Part shown: one piece after another, positions 25,762 through 33,538 of the stretch
How positions within the stretch are numbered: the first letter of the stretch is position 1
Layout: every line of letters begins with the position of its first letter
Assembly: GCA_900102385.1 (NCBI GenBank)
Contig: FNBQ01000007.1
Span: 1 to 64,000, forward strand
DNA: 64,000 nt
Direction of reading: 5' to 3'
Source of the DNA: Bacteroidales bacterium KHT7
GTDB taxonomy: Bacteria > Bacteroidota > Bacteroidia > Bacteroidales > Bacteroidaceae
Notes under the pieces: generated by a model
What the model saw: the letters and a program-made list of their open reading frames with translations, nothing else
Databases searched by the model: none
Told to the model about the DNA's origin: nothing
Program-made: the position numbers and the translations under genes

Positions 25762-26352
25762 TTAGTCTTTTAATTTGTTTCTTCTGAAATAGTGAATTAT
25801 GCACAGCGGAATGCAGATGATAATGTGCTGCATCAGTATGCTGACAGCAAAGTTGTATGCTATCTTTACGGGACTTAACCCTTCCAGCGTAGAGGTGGCT
25901 GTGCTCATTATCTTTTCGAGTGCCTGTATTGTCTCCTTGCCGTTTGCAGTTTCAGCCTGAGCCTTCATTACTTGGTCGGACAAGAAAAGGTCGAAATTGT
26001 GATTGATGGCTCTTACCATGTAACCGTTGTCTACAAACTGGAAGTATACAAAGATTACAAGTGTATAGATGATAGCCGAAAAGAAGCAGATATTAGCCAT
26101 ATATCTGAAATCGGCAAGTGCTGTAAATTTGTCGGCTCCGTATGTCTTGAAGTGCTTGAAACTCTTGGCTTGTATAACGTAGATAGCCACAATATACAGA
26201 GCCATAGCCGGCAATGTCAGAATGCTTACAGATAGACTTGCCATGAACGTAAGAAAGCCTATCGACCATAGTGATCCCACTATGATGCCGTCCTTCTGAG
26301 GTCCATAGAAACTCATGCGATTGAAATCGCGCTCGCTATTTGATGTATTCAT
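25762..26352 (-). CDS. DUF4199 family membrane protein
   Basis: 196 residues with four hydrophobic segments (about 24-41, 43-60, 88-107 and 165-188) and a long loop between the third and fourth, matching the DUF4199 layout. It is first in the tightly packed run DUF4199-GT2-DUF6452-DUF6048-apbE. DUF4199 genes next to this type of GT2 are common in Bacteroidota, which hints at a shared role in envelope glycolipid handling. No function is known. Confidence 0.75.
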   Translation of the reverse strand: MNTSNSERDFNRMSFYGPQKDGIIVGSLWSIGFLTFMASLSVSILTLPAMALYIVAIYVIQAKSFKHFKTYGADKFTALADFRYMANICFFSAIIYTLVIFVYFQFVDNGYMVRAINHNFDLFLSDQVMKAQAETANGKETIQALEKIMSTATSTLEGLSPVKIAYNFAVSILMQHIIICIPLCIIHYFRRNKLKD

Positions 26353-26383
26353 AAATTATAGTCGACTATTGTGCTTAAAAACA

Positions 26384-26415
26384 AAAAAGAGAACAACCGA
26401 AGTTATTCTCTTTTT
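26384..26415 (-). terminator. Terminator of the SRP RNA-tRNA transcript
   Basis: AAAAAGAGAA/TTCTCTTTTT inverted repeat with a short loop directly after the tRNA, ending in a T-tract on the minus strand. Confidence 0.8.
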
Positions 26416-26416
26416 G

Positions 26417-26490
26417 AGCCTCTTGTCGGATTCGAACCAACGACCCCGAGATTACAAATCACGTGCTCTGGCCAACTGAGCTAAAGAGGC
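26417..26490 (-). tRNA. tRNA-Thr (anticodon UGU)
   Basis: Cloverleaf read on the minus strand: acceptor GCCTCTT/AAGAGGC, D-arm TAGCTCAGTTGGCCAGAGCA, anticodon loop TTTGTAA (anticodon TGT), T-arm with GGTTCGAATCC and discriminator T. CCA is not encoded. The anticodon stem has one T-T mismatch as read here. It follows the SRP RNA by 4 nt. Confidence 0.95.
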
Positions 26491-26494
26491 AGGC

Positions 26495-26590
26495 GGGTAA
26501 GCAATCTACATCGCGCCGCTACAACCAACTACCTTTGCTGCCGTCAAGCCCTGGAGGATTCGAAGGGAGCTGGCCGTATAGGACTTACCC
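26495..26590 (-). ncRNA. ffs: Signal recognition particle 4.5S-type RNA
   Basis: Read on the minus strand, a 96-nt RNA is closed by GGGTAAG/CTTACCC. It contains the SRP core (CAGGGC, an apical loop, then GGCAGCAAAGG) and the distal signature GCGATGTAGATTGC, which parallels GGGATGTAGCTGGC of E. coli 4.5S RNA. It is transcribed from its own promoter with tRNA-Thr immediately downstream. Exact mature ends cannot be set from sequence. Confidence 0.88.
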
Positions 26591-26601
26591 ATGTTTTGTT
26601 G

Positions 26602-26635
26602 TTTGCACCGGCTTTATTTCCGATTGCGGTGCAAA
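26602..26635 (-). promoter_or_regulatory. Perfect 9-bp hairpin at the 5' end of the SRP RNA transcript
   Basis: TTTGCACCG/CGGTGCAAA with a 16-nt loop lies between the predicted transcription start and the SRP RNA. It could be a processing signal for 5' maturation. Its outer edge overlaps the -7 box. Confidence 0.6.
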
Positions 26636-26662
26636 AGTAGTACATTTCTGTGAACTACCAAA
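26632..26662 (-). promoter_or_regulatory. Promoter of the SRP RNA-tRNA operon
   Basis: On the minus strand TTTG (26662-26659), a 19-nt spacer and TACTTTTG (26639-26632): an exact Bacteroidota promoter. The predicted start is near 26626. Confidence 0.8.
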
Positions 26663-26685
26663 ACTTTAAAGAGAAAATTTTGTGT

Positions 26686-26716
26686 AAAAGTGCATTTTTT
26701 TGAAAAATGCACTTTT
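26686..26716 (-). terminator. Terminator after the amylase gene
   Basis: A 14-bp perfect stem AAAAGTGCATTTTT/AAAAATGCACTTTT with a 3-nt loop and T-run ends, 25 nt downstream of the stop. It is symmetrical and may act in both directions. Confidence 0.8.
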
Positions 26717-26740
26717 TATACCTTATTTATTACGCAAACA

Positions 26741-28435
26741 TTAGAATGTTATTTTCAGAATCTTTCCGTTGTATGCATCTACGGTGATGTTTGTAAGATG
26801 GTCGGGCACTATCGACAGTTTTTCTTCCTTGCCTGTAAGAAGGTCTGTTGCCGTAACCTTGCCCAAATCTTTCGGAAGGTTGAGATAGTCGAACGCGTGC
26901 ATTGGCAGGTTTACGCCCATCTTCGCCTTCATTCCGTCGAAGTTTGCAACTATTACGAGCAGTTCGTTCTCGTATTTGCGCAAGAAGCAGTAGTGCTTGT
27001 AGTCGTTGAATGTCCAACTGCCTTGGTTTACATACATCACATCGAAGAACTGGCCGTCGCTTATGGCTTTCTCTGTTCTGATGATGCTTAGCAACTTGGT
27101 GTAGAACGAGCGTACTTTCTTCTCGTTTGCCGTAAGCTTGTCTTCGTTGAACTTACCGCCGTTTCTCCATCGGTAGATGCTGTTTATCGTCCAGTAGTCG
27201 AAGATTGTTGTGCGTCCGTCCTGACCGCTGAAGCCTTCGCAGTCCATGCCCATCTCGCCGAGTTCCTGTCCGAAGTAGAGCATGAACGGATTATTGTTGA
27301 TGCACGAACTTACTATAACGGCAGGCTTAGCCTTCAGGCCGCCCTTGAACAGGAAGTCGGATGCAAGTCGCTGCTCGTCGTGGTTCTCCATGAAGTTGAG
27401 CATGTGTGGAGCGCAGTCGCCCAAGTTCTGCCAGCAATGCGTAATCTGCGAAGCAGAGCGGTCGCCGAGTGTTACGCCCTTCAGCGTGTCGTATAGTCCT
27501 ACCTTGTCGTACAGATAGTCGAACTTTCCGCGGTTTATGTAGTTCCAATATTCGTTTGGGTTGTAAACCTCGGCGATAAACAGAATCTCTGGATATTTCT
27601 CCTTTATCTGCGGAACGACCCATTCCCAGAACTCAACCGGAACCATCTCGGCCATGTCGCAGCGGAATCCGTCGATATTCTTTGCCGACCAGAACATGAG
27701 AATGTCGAGCATCTTGTTCCAAGTGTCGGGGATAGGGTCGAAATAGCATGTTCCGCCGTTGCAGTAGTCAACACCGTAGTTCAGTTTCACGGTCTCGTAC
27801 CAGTCGTTGGTGCAAGGCCATTGGTCAAATCTGTTGTTTCCCGTAGCCTTTGCCGGAAACTCGATGTACGGCTTCTTCTCGCCCTGCTGAAGGTCGATTG
27901 CGCCCTCGAGTTTGCAGTCGGGGATATAGTAGAAATTATTGTTTGGCGAGAATGCCTTGCGAACGTCGTCGTTCTCTCCGAGGTCGGCAATGCCTTCTCT
28001 CTTTGCGTCGGAATGATATTGGCGCGCAACGTGGTTCGGAACAAAGTCGATGATGACCTTCATGCCGTTATCGTGCGTGCGCTTTACGAGAGCCTCGAAT
28101 TCCTGCATTCGGTTTGGAACCTTGTCGGCAAGGTCGGGATCAACGTCGTAGTAGTCCTTTATTGCGTAAGGCGAGCCGGCTTTTCCTTTCACCACAGCCT
28201 TGTGGTCTTTTGCTATGCCTTGGCGCGAATAGTCGGTCTGAGTTGCGTGTTCAATAATACCTGTGTACCAGATGTGCGAGAAGCCCATCTCTCTGATTGC
28301 GCTCAGAGCCTCGTTGGTGAAGCTTGAGAACTTGCCGCATCCGTTTTCTTTGATTGTTCCATCCTGATGCGGATGCTGTTTCGTGTTGCCGAACAATCTT
28401 GGTAATACCTGATAGATTGTAATCTTTTCACTCAT
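26741..28435 (-). CDS. GH13 alpha-amylase family enzyme, cytoplasmic
   Basis: A 564-residue glycoside hydrolase that acts on alpha-glucans or maltodextrins. No signal peptide is present, so it works inside the cell. The four GH13 regions are visible: DFVPNH (130-135), GFRCDMAE with nucleophile Asp260, FIAEVYNP with acid/base Glu289, and FMENHDEQ with Asp353. The start at 28435 (MSEKITIYQ) is chosen because the open frame upstream to 28576 codes for 47 residues made of low-complexity and 11-bp repeat DNA (28496-28528), which is more likely an untranslated leader. TAAATTTG at 28447-28454 on the minus strand could be a -7 box, which would leave a very short leader. Confidence 0.9.
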   Translation of the reverse strand: MSEKITIYQVLPRLFGNTKQHPHQDGTIKENGCGKFSSFTNEALSAIREMGFSHIWYTGIIEHATQTDYSRQGIAKDHKAVVKGKAGSPYAIKDYYDVDPDLADKVPNRMQEFEALVKRTHDNGMKVIIDFVPNHVARQYHSDAKREGIADLGENDDVRKAFSPNNNFYYIPDCKLEGAIDLQQGEKKPYIEFPAKATGNNRFDQWPCTNDWYETVKLNYGVDYCNGGTCYFDPIPDTWNKMLDILMFWSAKNIDGFRCDMAEMVPVEFWEWVVPQIKEKYPEILFIAEVYNPNEYWNYINRGKFDYLYDKVGLYDTLKGVTLGDRSASQITHCWQNLGDCAPHMLNFMENHDEQRLASDFLFKGGLKAKPAVIVSSCINNNPFMLYFGQELGEMGMDCEGFSGQDGRTTIFDYWTINSIYRWRNGGKFNEDKLTANEKKVRSFYTKLLSIIRTEKAISDGQFFDVMYVNQGSWTFNDYKHYCFLRKYENELLVIVANFDGMKAKMGVNLPMHAFDYLNLPKDLGKVTATDLLTGKEEKLSIVPDHLTNITVDAYNGKILKITF

Positions 28436-28495
28436 AGTTTTTAATTCAAATTTAAAGTCCTTAATATCATATTTCGGTAGTGAGAATCTGTTTCT

Positions 28496-28528
28496 TTTAT
28501 CCCGAACGAATCCCGAAGGAATCCCGAA
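28496..28528 (-). repeat. Three-unit 11-bp repeat, same family as 51140-51172
   Basis: On the minus strand the units are TTCGGGATTCC, TTCGGGATTCG and TTCGGGATAAA. The array at 51140-51172 reads TTCGGGATGCC, TTCGGGATTCG, TTCGGGACGAG: the same unit, length and order. It lies in the leader of the amylase gene. Confidence 0.85.
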
Positions 28529-28561
28529 TGTTTTAAATAGATTCTTTTGTATGAAAAATAA

Positions 28562-28585
28562 AGGACCGTACGGCATGGCACGGTC
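28562..28585 (-). terminator. Terminator after fabD
   Basis: GGACCGT/ACGGTCC stem with a loop of about 9 nt, followed on the minus strand by TTTATTTTT. Confidence 0.8.
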
Positions 28586-28595
28586 CTGTTTTAGT

Positions 28596-29486
28596 TTATC
28601 CTTGAATTCCTGAGACAGAAACCTCTTTCGAGATTTTCACAATCATTCCCTGAAGTGCTTTTCCCGGGCCGCATTCAACGAACTCGGTAGCACCTGCTGC
28701 AATCATGTTCTGTACCTCCTGAGTCCAGCGGACTGATGCCGTAAGCTGTGCTATCAGGTTCTTCTTGATGTCGGCAGGCTCGGTGTGTGCCTGAGCATCT
28801 ACATTCTGGTATACTGGGAACTTAGGAGCGTTGAACGTTGTCTTCTCTATTGCTGCTGCAAGTTCGTCCTTTGCAGGCTGCATAAGAGGAGAGTGGAACG
28901 CACCGCCAACCTTCAGCGGAAGGGCGCGCTTTGCTCCGGCTGCCTTAATCTTCTCGCAAGCCTCGTTTACAGCATCGATGTTTCCGCTTATTACAAGCTG
29001 TCCCGGACAGTTGTAGTTTGCAGGGATAACGATGTTGCCTTCTTTGCTAACCTCGGCGCAGATTGCCTCAACCTGCTCGTCTGCCATTCCGATGATTGCT
29101 GCCATTGTTGATGGAGCAGCCTCGCAAGCCTTCTGCATAGCCATTGCGCGGGCATATACAAGTTTCAGACCGTCTTCGAACGACAGAACGCCTGCTGCCG
29201 TAAGTGCTGACAACTCGCCAAGTGAGTGGCCTCCAACCATATCAGGGTTGAAGTTGTCGCCCTGACACAAAGCAGTTATGACTGAATGAAGGAAAACTGC
29301 CGGCTGAGTTACTTTTGTCTGCTTAAGTTCGTCATCTGTTCCGTTGAACATGATGTCGGTAATTCGGTAACCTAATATCTCGTTTGCTTTCTCGAACAAT
29401 TCCTTTGCTAAAGGGTTATTCTCATAAAGTTCTTTGCCCATTCCTACAAATTGGGCTCCTTGACCTGGAAAAACAAATGCTTTCAT
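28596..29486 (-). CDS. fabD: Malonyl-CoA:ACP transacylase
   Basis: A cytoplasmic enzyme of fatty-acid synthesis that moves malonyl from CoA to acyl carrier protein. 296 residues, the usual length. Motifs: FVFPGQGAQ at the N-terminus, nucleophile Ser88 in GGHSLGELSAL, catalytic His198 in GGAFHSPLM, and the late VECGPGKAL. It is transcribed divergently from manC from a 109-nt gap that has a TAnnTTTG box on each strand, and ends in a strong terminator, so it appears to be a single-gene unit. Confidence 0.96.
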   Translation of the reverse strand: MKAFVFPGQGAQFVGMGKELYENNPLAKELFEKANEILGYRITDIMFNGTDDELKQTKVTQPAVFLHSVITALCQGDNFNPDMVGGHSLGELSALTAAGVLSFEDGLKLVYARAMAMQKACEAAPSTMAAIIGMADEQVEAICAEVSKEGNIVIPANYNCPGQLVISGNIDAVNEACEKIKAAGAKRALPLKVGGAFHSPLMQPAKDELAAAIEKTTFNAPKFPVYQNVDAQAHTEPADIKKNLIAQLTASVRWTQEVQNMIAAGATEFVECGPGKALQGMIVKISKEVSVSGIQG

Positions 29487-29509
29487 TATGTTATTGATAA
29501 TAATTTGTG

Positions 29510-29517
29510 CAAAAATA
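29510..29517 (-). promoter_or_regulatory. -7 box for fabD
   Basis: TATTTTTG on the minus strand, 24 nt before the start codon. The -33 element is not clear. Confidence 0.5.
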
Positions 29518-29561
29518 AGTCATTTTTTTTTAATCCGATTCTTTTTGTTGATATATTTATT

Positions 29562-29569
29562 TATTTTTG
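29562..29569 (+). promoter_or_regulatory. -7 box for the manC-fkp-fucP operon
   Basis: TATTTTTG, 27 nt before the manC start. The nearest upstream TTTG leaves only a 14-nt spacer, so the -33 part is uncertain. Confidence 0.45.
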
Positions 29570-29595
29570 CATGAAAATAAATTTAGTATAATCCA

Positions 29596-30663
29596 ATGAA
29601 AAGGCAGAGTAACAAACATGTTGTTATTATGGCTGGTGGCGTAGGTAGTCGCTTTTGGCCAATGAGTGTAGCAGAAAAACCTAAACAGTTTATTGACGTA
29701 TTGGGATGTGGAAGAAGTCTAATACAGTTAACCTACGATAGATTCAAGGATGTATGTCCGTCAGAGAACGTTTGGGTCGTTACATCCGAGATGTACAGGG
29801 ATATTGTAAAGGAACAGTTGCCCGACGTGCCTGTTTCGCACATCCTTCTCGAGCCATGCCGCCGCAACACCGCTCCGTGCATTGCATACGTAAGCTGGCG
29901 AATAAAGTCTGAAGATGCCGATGCTAACATCGTCGTTACTCCTTCAGACCACGTTGTTATGAACGTTGCTGAATTCCAGAGAGTTATTAACACCGCGCTG
30001 GACTTCACTTCATCATCAGATGCCATCGTTACATTGGGCATGAAGCCAAACCGACCAGAAACAGGATACGGATACATTCAGGCCGACTTGAGCGTTCCTT
30101 CGCTCAGCAACAAGGAGATTTTCAGCGTCGATTCTTTCAGAGAGAAGCCTGACCTTGAGACGGCAAAGAAATACGTTCAGAAGGACAACTACTTTTGGAA
30201 CGCAGGCATCTTTGTGTGGAGTGCGCACACAATCGTAAATGCTTTCAGAGTATATCAGCCTGCGCTCGCTTCAATCTTCGAGAAACTTATTCCTTATTAT
30301 AATACTCCAGAGGAGCAGGCTAAGATTAACGAGCTGTTCCCAACATGCGAGAACATCTCTGTCGACTACGCAATTATGGAGAAGGCTGAGGAAATCTTCG
30401 TAATGCCTGCCGACTTTGGCTGGAGCGACTTGGGTACTTGGGGCTCTCTTCACGGACAGGTTGAGAAGGATGCCGACAGCAACGTAGCCATCGGAAACAA
30501 TATCAAACTGTTCGAGTGCAAGAACTGTATCGTTCACACAACAGACGAGAGAAAGGTCGTTGTGCAGGGACTCGACGGATATATCGTTGCCGAGAAAGAC
30601 GGACAGTTGCTTGTCTGCAAACTTAGCGAAGAGCAGCGCATAAAGAATTTCCAGGAAGATTAA
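29596..30663 (+). CDS. manC: Mannose-1-phosphate guanylyltransferase
   Basis: Makes GDP-mannose from mannose-1-phosphate and GTP in the cytoplasm. 355 residues, corresponding to the nucleotidyltransferase domain alone; the isomerase (cupin) half found in bifunctional ManC/AlgA is absent. Motifs: MAGGVGSRFWPMS with the KPKQF lysines, VTPSDH, GYGYI and FREKPDLETA. It is followed after 24 nt by fkp. GDP-mannose feeds both mannosylation and, through GDP-fucose synthesis, fucosylation, so the operon covers both routes to these donors. Confidence 0.94.
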   Translation: MKRQSNKHVVIMAGGVGSRFWPMSVAEKPKQFIDVLGCGRSLIQLTYDRFKDVCPSENVWVVTSEMYRDIVKEQLPDVPVSHILLEPCRRNTAPCIAYVSWRIKSEDADANIVVTPSDHVVMNVAEFQRVINTALDFTSSSDAIVTLGMKPNRPETGYGYIQADLSVPSLSNKEIFSVDSFREKPDLETAKKYVQKDNYFWNAGIFVWSAHTIVNAFRVYQPALASIFEKLIPYYNTPEEQAKINELFPTCENISVDYAIMEKAEEIFVMPADFGWSDLGTWGSLHGQVEKDADSNVAIGNNIKLFECKNCIVHTTDERKVVVQGLDGYIVAEKDGQLLVCKLSEEQRIKNFQED

Positions 30664-30687
30664 CAATACAATAACTATACTGAACAG

Positions 30688-33531
30688 ATGAAAAAATTGC
30701 TATCGTTGCCGCCTAACTTGGTGGACTGTTTCCATGAAATAGAAAATGTAAGTAAAGACGAATGGTTCTGCACCTCTGACCCCGTTGGTTCTAAACTCGG
30801 CTCAGGAGGCGGTACAACGTGGCTTCTCGATGAATGTTTTAAAGAGTGGGGCGGAGGAGATGATTTCGACTCTTGGCTGGCTAAGGACAAGCGTCTTCTT
30901 CTTCATGCCGGCGGACAGAGCCGCAGACTGCCAGCCTATGCTCCAAGCGGAAAGATTCTTACGCCGATTCCGGTGTTCCGCTGGGCTAAGGGGCAGCGTT
31001 TGGGGCAGAATCTGCTGTCGCTCCAACTTCCGCTCTACAAAAAGATGATGGACATTGCGCCCGACTGCTATCACACGCTCATAGCGAGCGGCGATGTGTA
31101 TGTGCGCACGGCAAAGAGCCTGCAACCAATTCCCGAGGCTGATGTTGTCTGCTACGGAATGTGGGTAGACCCTTCGCTTGCAAAGAATCACGGCGTATTC
31201 GTGAGCAGGCGTCAGACTCCCGATGTGCTCGAGTGCATGTTGCAGAAACCGTCTGTCGAGAAACTTGCTGAGATAATGCAGACTCATCTGTTCCTTATGG
31301 ATATCGGCGTATGGCTGCTGAGCGACAAGGCTGTAAAACTGCTTATGAATCGCTCGCGTACTGCCGACGGACTGAAAAACTACGACTTGTATTCTGAATT
31401 CGGATGCGCCCTCGGCTCAAATCCGACTATCGACGATGCCGAACTAAAGGAACTGAAGGTTGCAATTCTTCCGCTCGACGGCGGCGAATTCTATCACTAC
31501 GGAACAAGTCGCGAGATAATTTCATCTACTCTCAGAATACAGAATTTGGTGAACGACCAGCGCGAGATTATGCACTTGGGTGTGAAGCCAAATCCTGCAA
31601 TCTTCATCCAAAATTCGGAGATGAAGCAGAAACTCGCGCCGGAAAATGAAAATGTATGGATTGAGAATTCCTGCATTTCCGAAGGATGGAAACTCGGTTC
31701 AAACCAACTCATAACTGGCGTTCCTGAAAACAACTGGAACTTGACCGTTCCGTCAGGAGTCTGCGTTGATGTCGTTCCGCTGAACGATGACGAATATGTT
31801 CTTCGTCCATACGGTTTTAACGATGCCTTCCGAGGCTCGCTCAACGACGAATCTACGATGTTCATGGGACGGCCGTTTGCCGAGTGGGCTACCGTTCACA
31901 ACGTGTGCGATATAACCGTTACAGATGAGAAGGACGACCTTCAGGCTGCGCAGATATTCCCTGTATTCAAGGATGTAGAATGTATGGGCAAGGTTCTGGC
32001 TTGGATGATTTCGGACAACGAAGATGCCGAGGCTGAAGCATTTTACAAGGATGCGCAGAAGATGTGCGCCGACGAGATTTCGGCTCAGGCAAACCTCGTA
32101 CGCCTACAGAAGCAGCGTGAGCAATTCCGCGCAGGCAACTGGAACTCGCTGAGCCGGAATTACGCAAACAGCGTGTTCTATCAGGTAAATCTTGCCGATG
32201 CAGCCAAAGAGTTCGTAGACAACGGATTGGAAATGCCGGCTGCAATTCCGGCCGCAACTCCGCTGATGACTCGTATTCACGACCATATCTTCCGCTCGCA
32301 ATACTTGCGTCTGAAAGGAGAGGATTACAAGGCGGAGGACGACAAGGCGTTCGAACTTCTGCGCGAGGGACTGACCGAGACGGTGCTTGCAAACAAGCAG
32401 CAGCCAAGACTCAATGTACAGTCCGACCAGATTGTGTGGAGCCGTTGTCCTGTCCGCATCGATATTGCCGGCGGATGGACAGATACCGCGCCTTACTGCT
32501 TGATGGAAGGCGGAAATGTGGTGAATATCGCCATCGACCTTAACGGACAGCAGCCGCTTCAGGCTTACATAAAGCCATGCCGCGAGTTTAAGATTGTGCT
32601 TCGCTCGATTGACCTTGGCGCGATGGAGGAGATAACGACCTACCGCGAACTTCAGGAGTTCTACAAGGTCGGCTCGCCATTCTCAATTCCTAAGGCGGCA
32701 CTCGTCTTAGCTGGCTTCTATCCAAACTATTCGTCAGAAAACTTCGAGTCTCTTGAGCAGCAGCTTCGCAGTTTCGGCTGCGGAATTGAACTCACAACAT
32801 TCTCTGCCATTCCGGCAGGCTCAGGCTTAGGAACAAGTTCTATTCTGGCATCTACGGTTCTCGGCGCAATTTCCGATTTCTGCGGATTGGCGTGGGACAA
32901 GAACGAAGTGGGGCAGAGAACGCTTGTGCTCGAACAGCTTCTTACAACTGGCGGCGGATGGCAAGACCAGTTTGGTGGCGTTCTGCACGGCGCAAAACTT
33001 CTCCAGACAAATGCTGGATTCGACCAATGCCCGTCAGTCAAGTGGTTGCCACAGCAGTTGTACACGAAGCCCGAATATGCGGCGTGCCATCTGCTTTACT
33101 ATACGGGCATCACTCGCACGGCAAAGCAGATTCTTGCCGAAATCGTTCGCGGAATGTTCCTGAACTCTACCGAACATCTCGAACTTCTTGCCGAGATGAA
33201 AGAGCATGCGCTCGACCTCTACGACGCTATCCTGCGCGAGGATTTCGACCGCATGGGACGCCTTATAGCCAAGACTTGGAAGCAGAACCAGCGACTCGAC
33301 AGCGGAACAAATCCGCCAGAGGTGCAGAAAATCTGCGAGATGGTGAAGGACTACTGCCTTGGCTACAAGTTGCCGGGTGCAGGTGGCGGAGGCTTCTTGT
33401 ACATGGTGGCAAAGAGTCCGGAGGCAGCATTAAAGATAAGAAATATCCTTACCTCAAATCCGCCTAACGAGCGTGCTCGCTTTGTGGATATGAAACTAAG
33501 CGACAGCGGTTTGCAGGTAAGCAGAAGTTAA
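30688..33531 (+). CDS. fkp: Bifunctional L-fucokinase/GDP-L-fucose pyrophosphorylase
   Basis: Converts free L-fucose to fucose-1-phosphate and then GDP-fucose, so that scavenged fucose can be placed on capsule and glycoproteins. 947 residues, matching Bacteroides Fkp. The N-terminal half is the pyrophosphorylase (HAGGQSRRLPAYAPSGK at about 72-88). The C-terminal part is a GHMP kinase: CPVRIDIAGGWTDTAPY at about 585-601, the ATP loop IPAGSGLGTSS at about 710-720, and LPGAGGGGFLY at about 895-905. It lies 24 nt after manC and 7 nt before the fucose permease, which gives the pathway context. Confidence 0.96.
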   Translation: MKKLLSLPPNLVDCFHEIENVSKDEWFCTSDPVGSKLGSGGGTTWLLDECFKEWGGGDDFDSWLAKDKRLLLHAGGQSRRLPAYAPSGKILTPIPVFRWAKGQRLGQNLLSLQLPLYKKMMDIAPDCYHTLIASGDVYVRTAKSLQPIPEADVVCYGMWVDPSLAKNHGVFVSRRQTPDVLECMLQKPSVEKLAEIMQTHLFLMDIGVWLLSDKAVKLLMNRSRTADGLKNYDLYSEFGCALGSNPTIDDAELKELKVAILPLDGGEFYHYGTSREIISSTLRIQNLVNDQREIMHLGVKPNPAIFIQNSEMKQKLAPENENVWIENSCISEGWKLGSNQLITGVPENNWNLTVPSGVCVDVVPLNDDEYVLRPYGFNDAFRGSLNDESTMFMGRPFAEWATVHNVCDITVTDEKDDLQAAQIFPVFKDVECMGKVLAWMISDNEDAEAEAFYKDAQKMCADEISAQANLVRLQKQREQFRAGNWNSLSRNYANSVFYQVNLADAAKEFVDNGLEMPAAIPAATPLMTRIHDHIFRSQYLRLKGEDYKAEDDKAFELLREGLTETVLANKQQPRLNVQSDQIVWSRCPVRIDIAGGWTDTAPYCLMEGGNVVNIAIDLNGQQPLQAYIKPCREFKIVLRSIDLGAMEEITTYRELQEFYKVGSPFSIPKAALVLAGFYPNYSSENFESLEQQLRSFGCGIELTTFSAIPAGSGLGTSSILASTVLGAISDFCGLAWDKNEVGQRTLVLEQLLTTGGGWQDQFGGVLHGAKLLQTNAGFDQCPSVKWLPQQLYTKPEYAACHLLYYTGITRTAKQILAEIVRGMFLNSTEHLELLAEMKEHALDLYDAILREDFDRMGRLIAKTWKQNQRLDSGTNPPEVQKICEMVKDYCLGYKLPGAGGGGFLYMVAKSPEAALKIRNILTSNPPNERARFVDMKLSDSGLQVSRS

Positions 33532-33538
33532 TTTTGAT

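Noticed and set aside
28436-28576. 47-residue N-terminal extension of the amylase
   Set aside because: It encodes 11-bp repeats and low-complexity DNA, while the enzyme fold begins at MSEKITIYQ.
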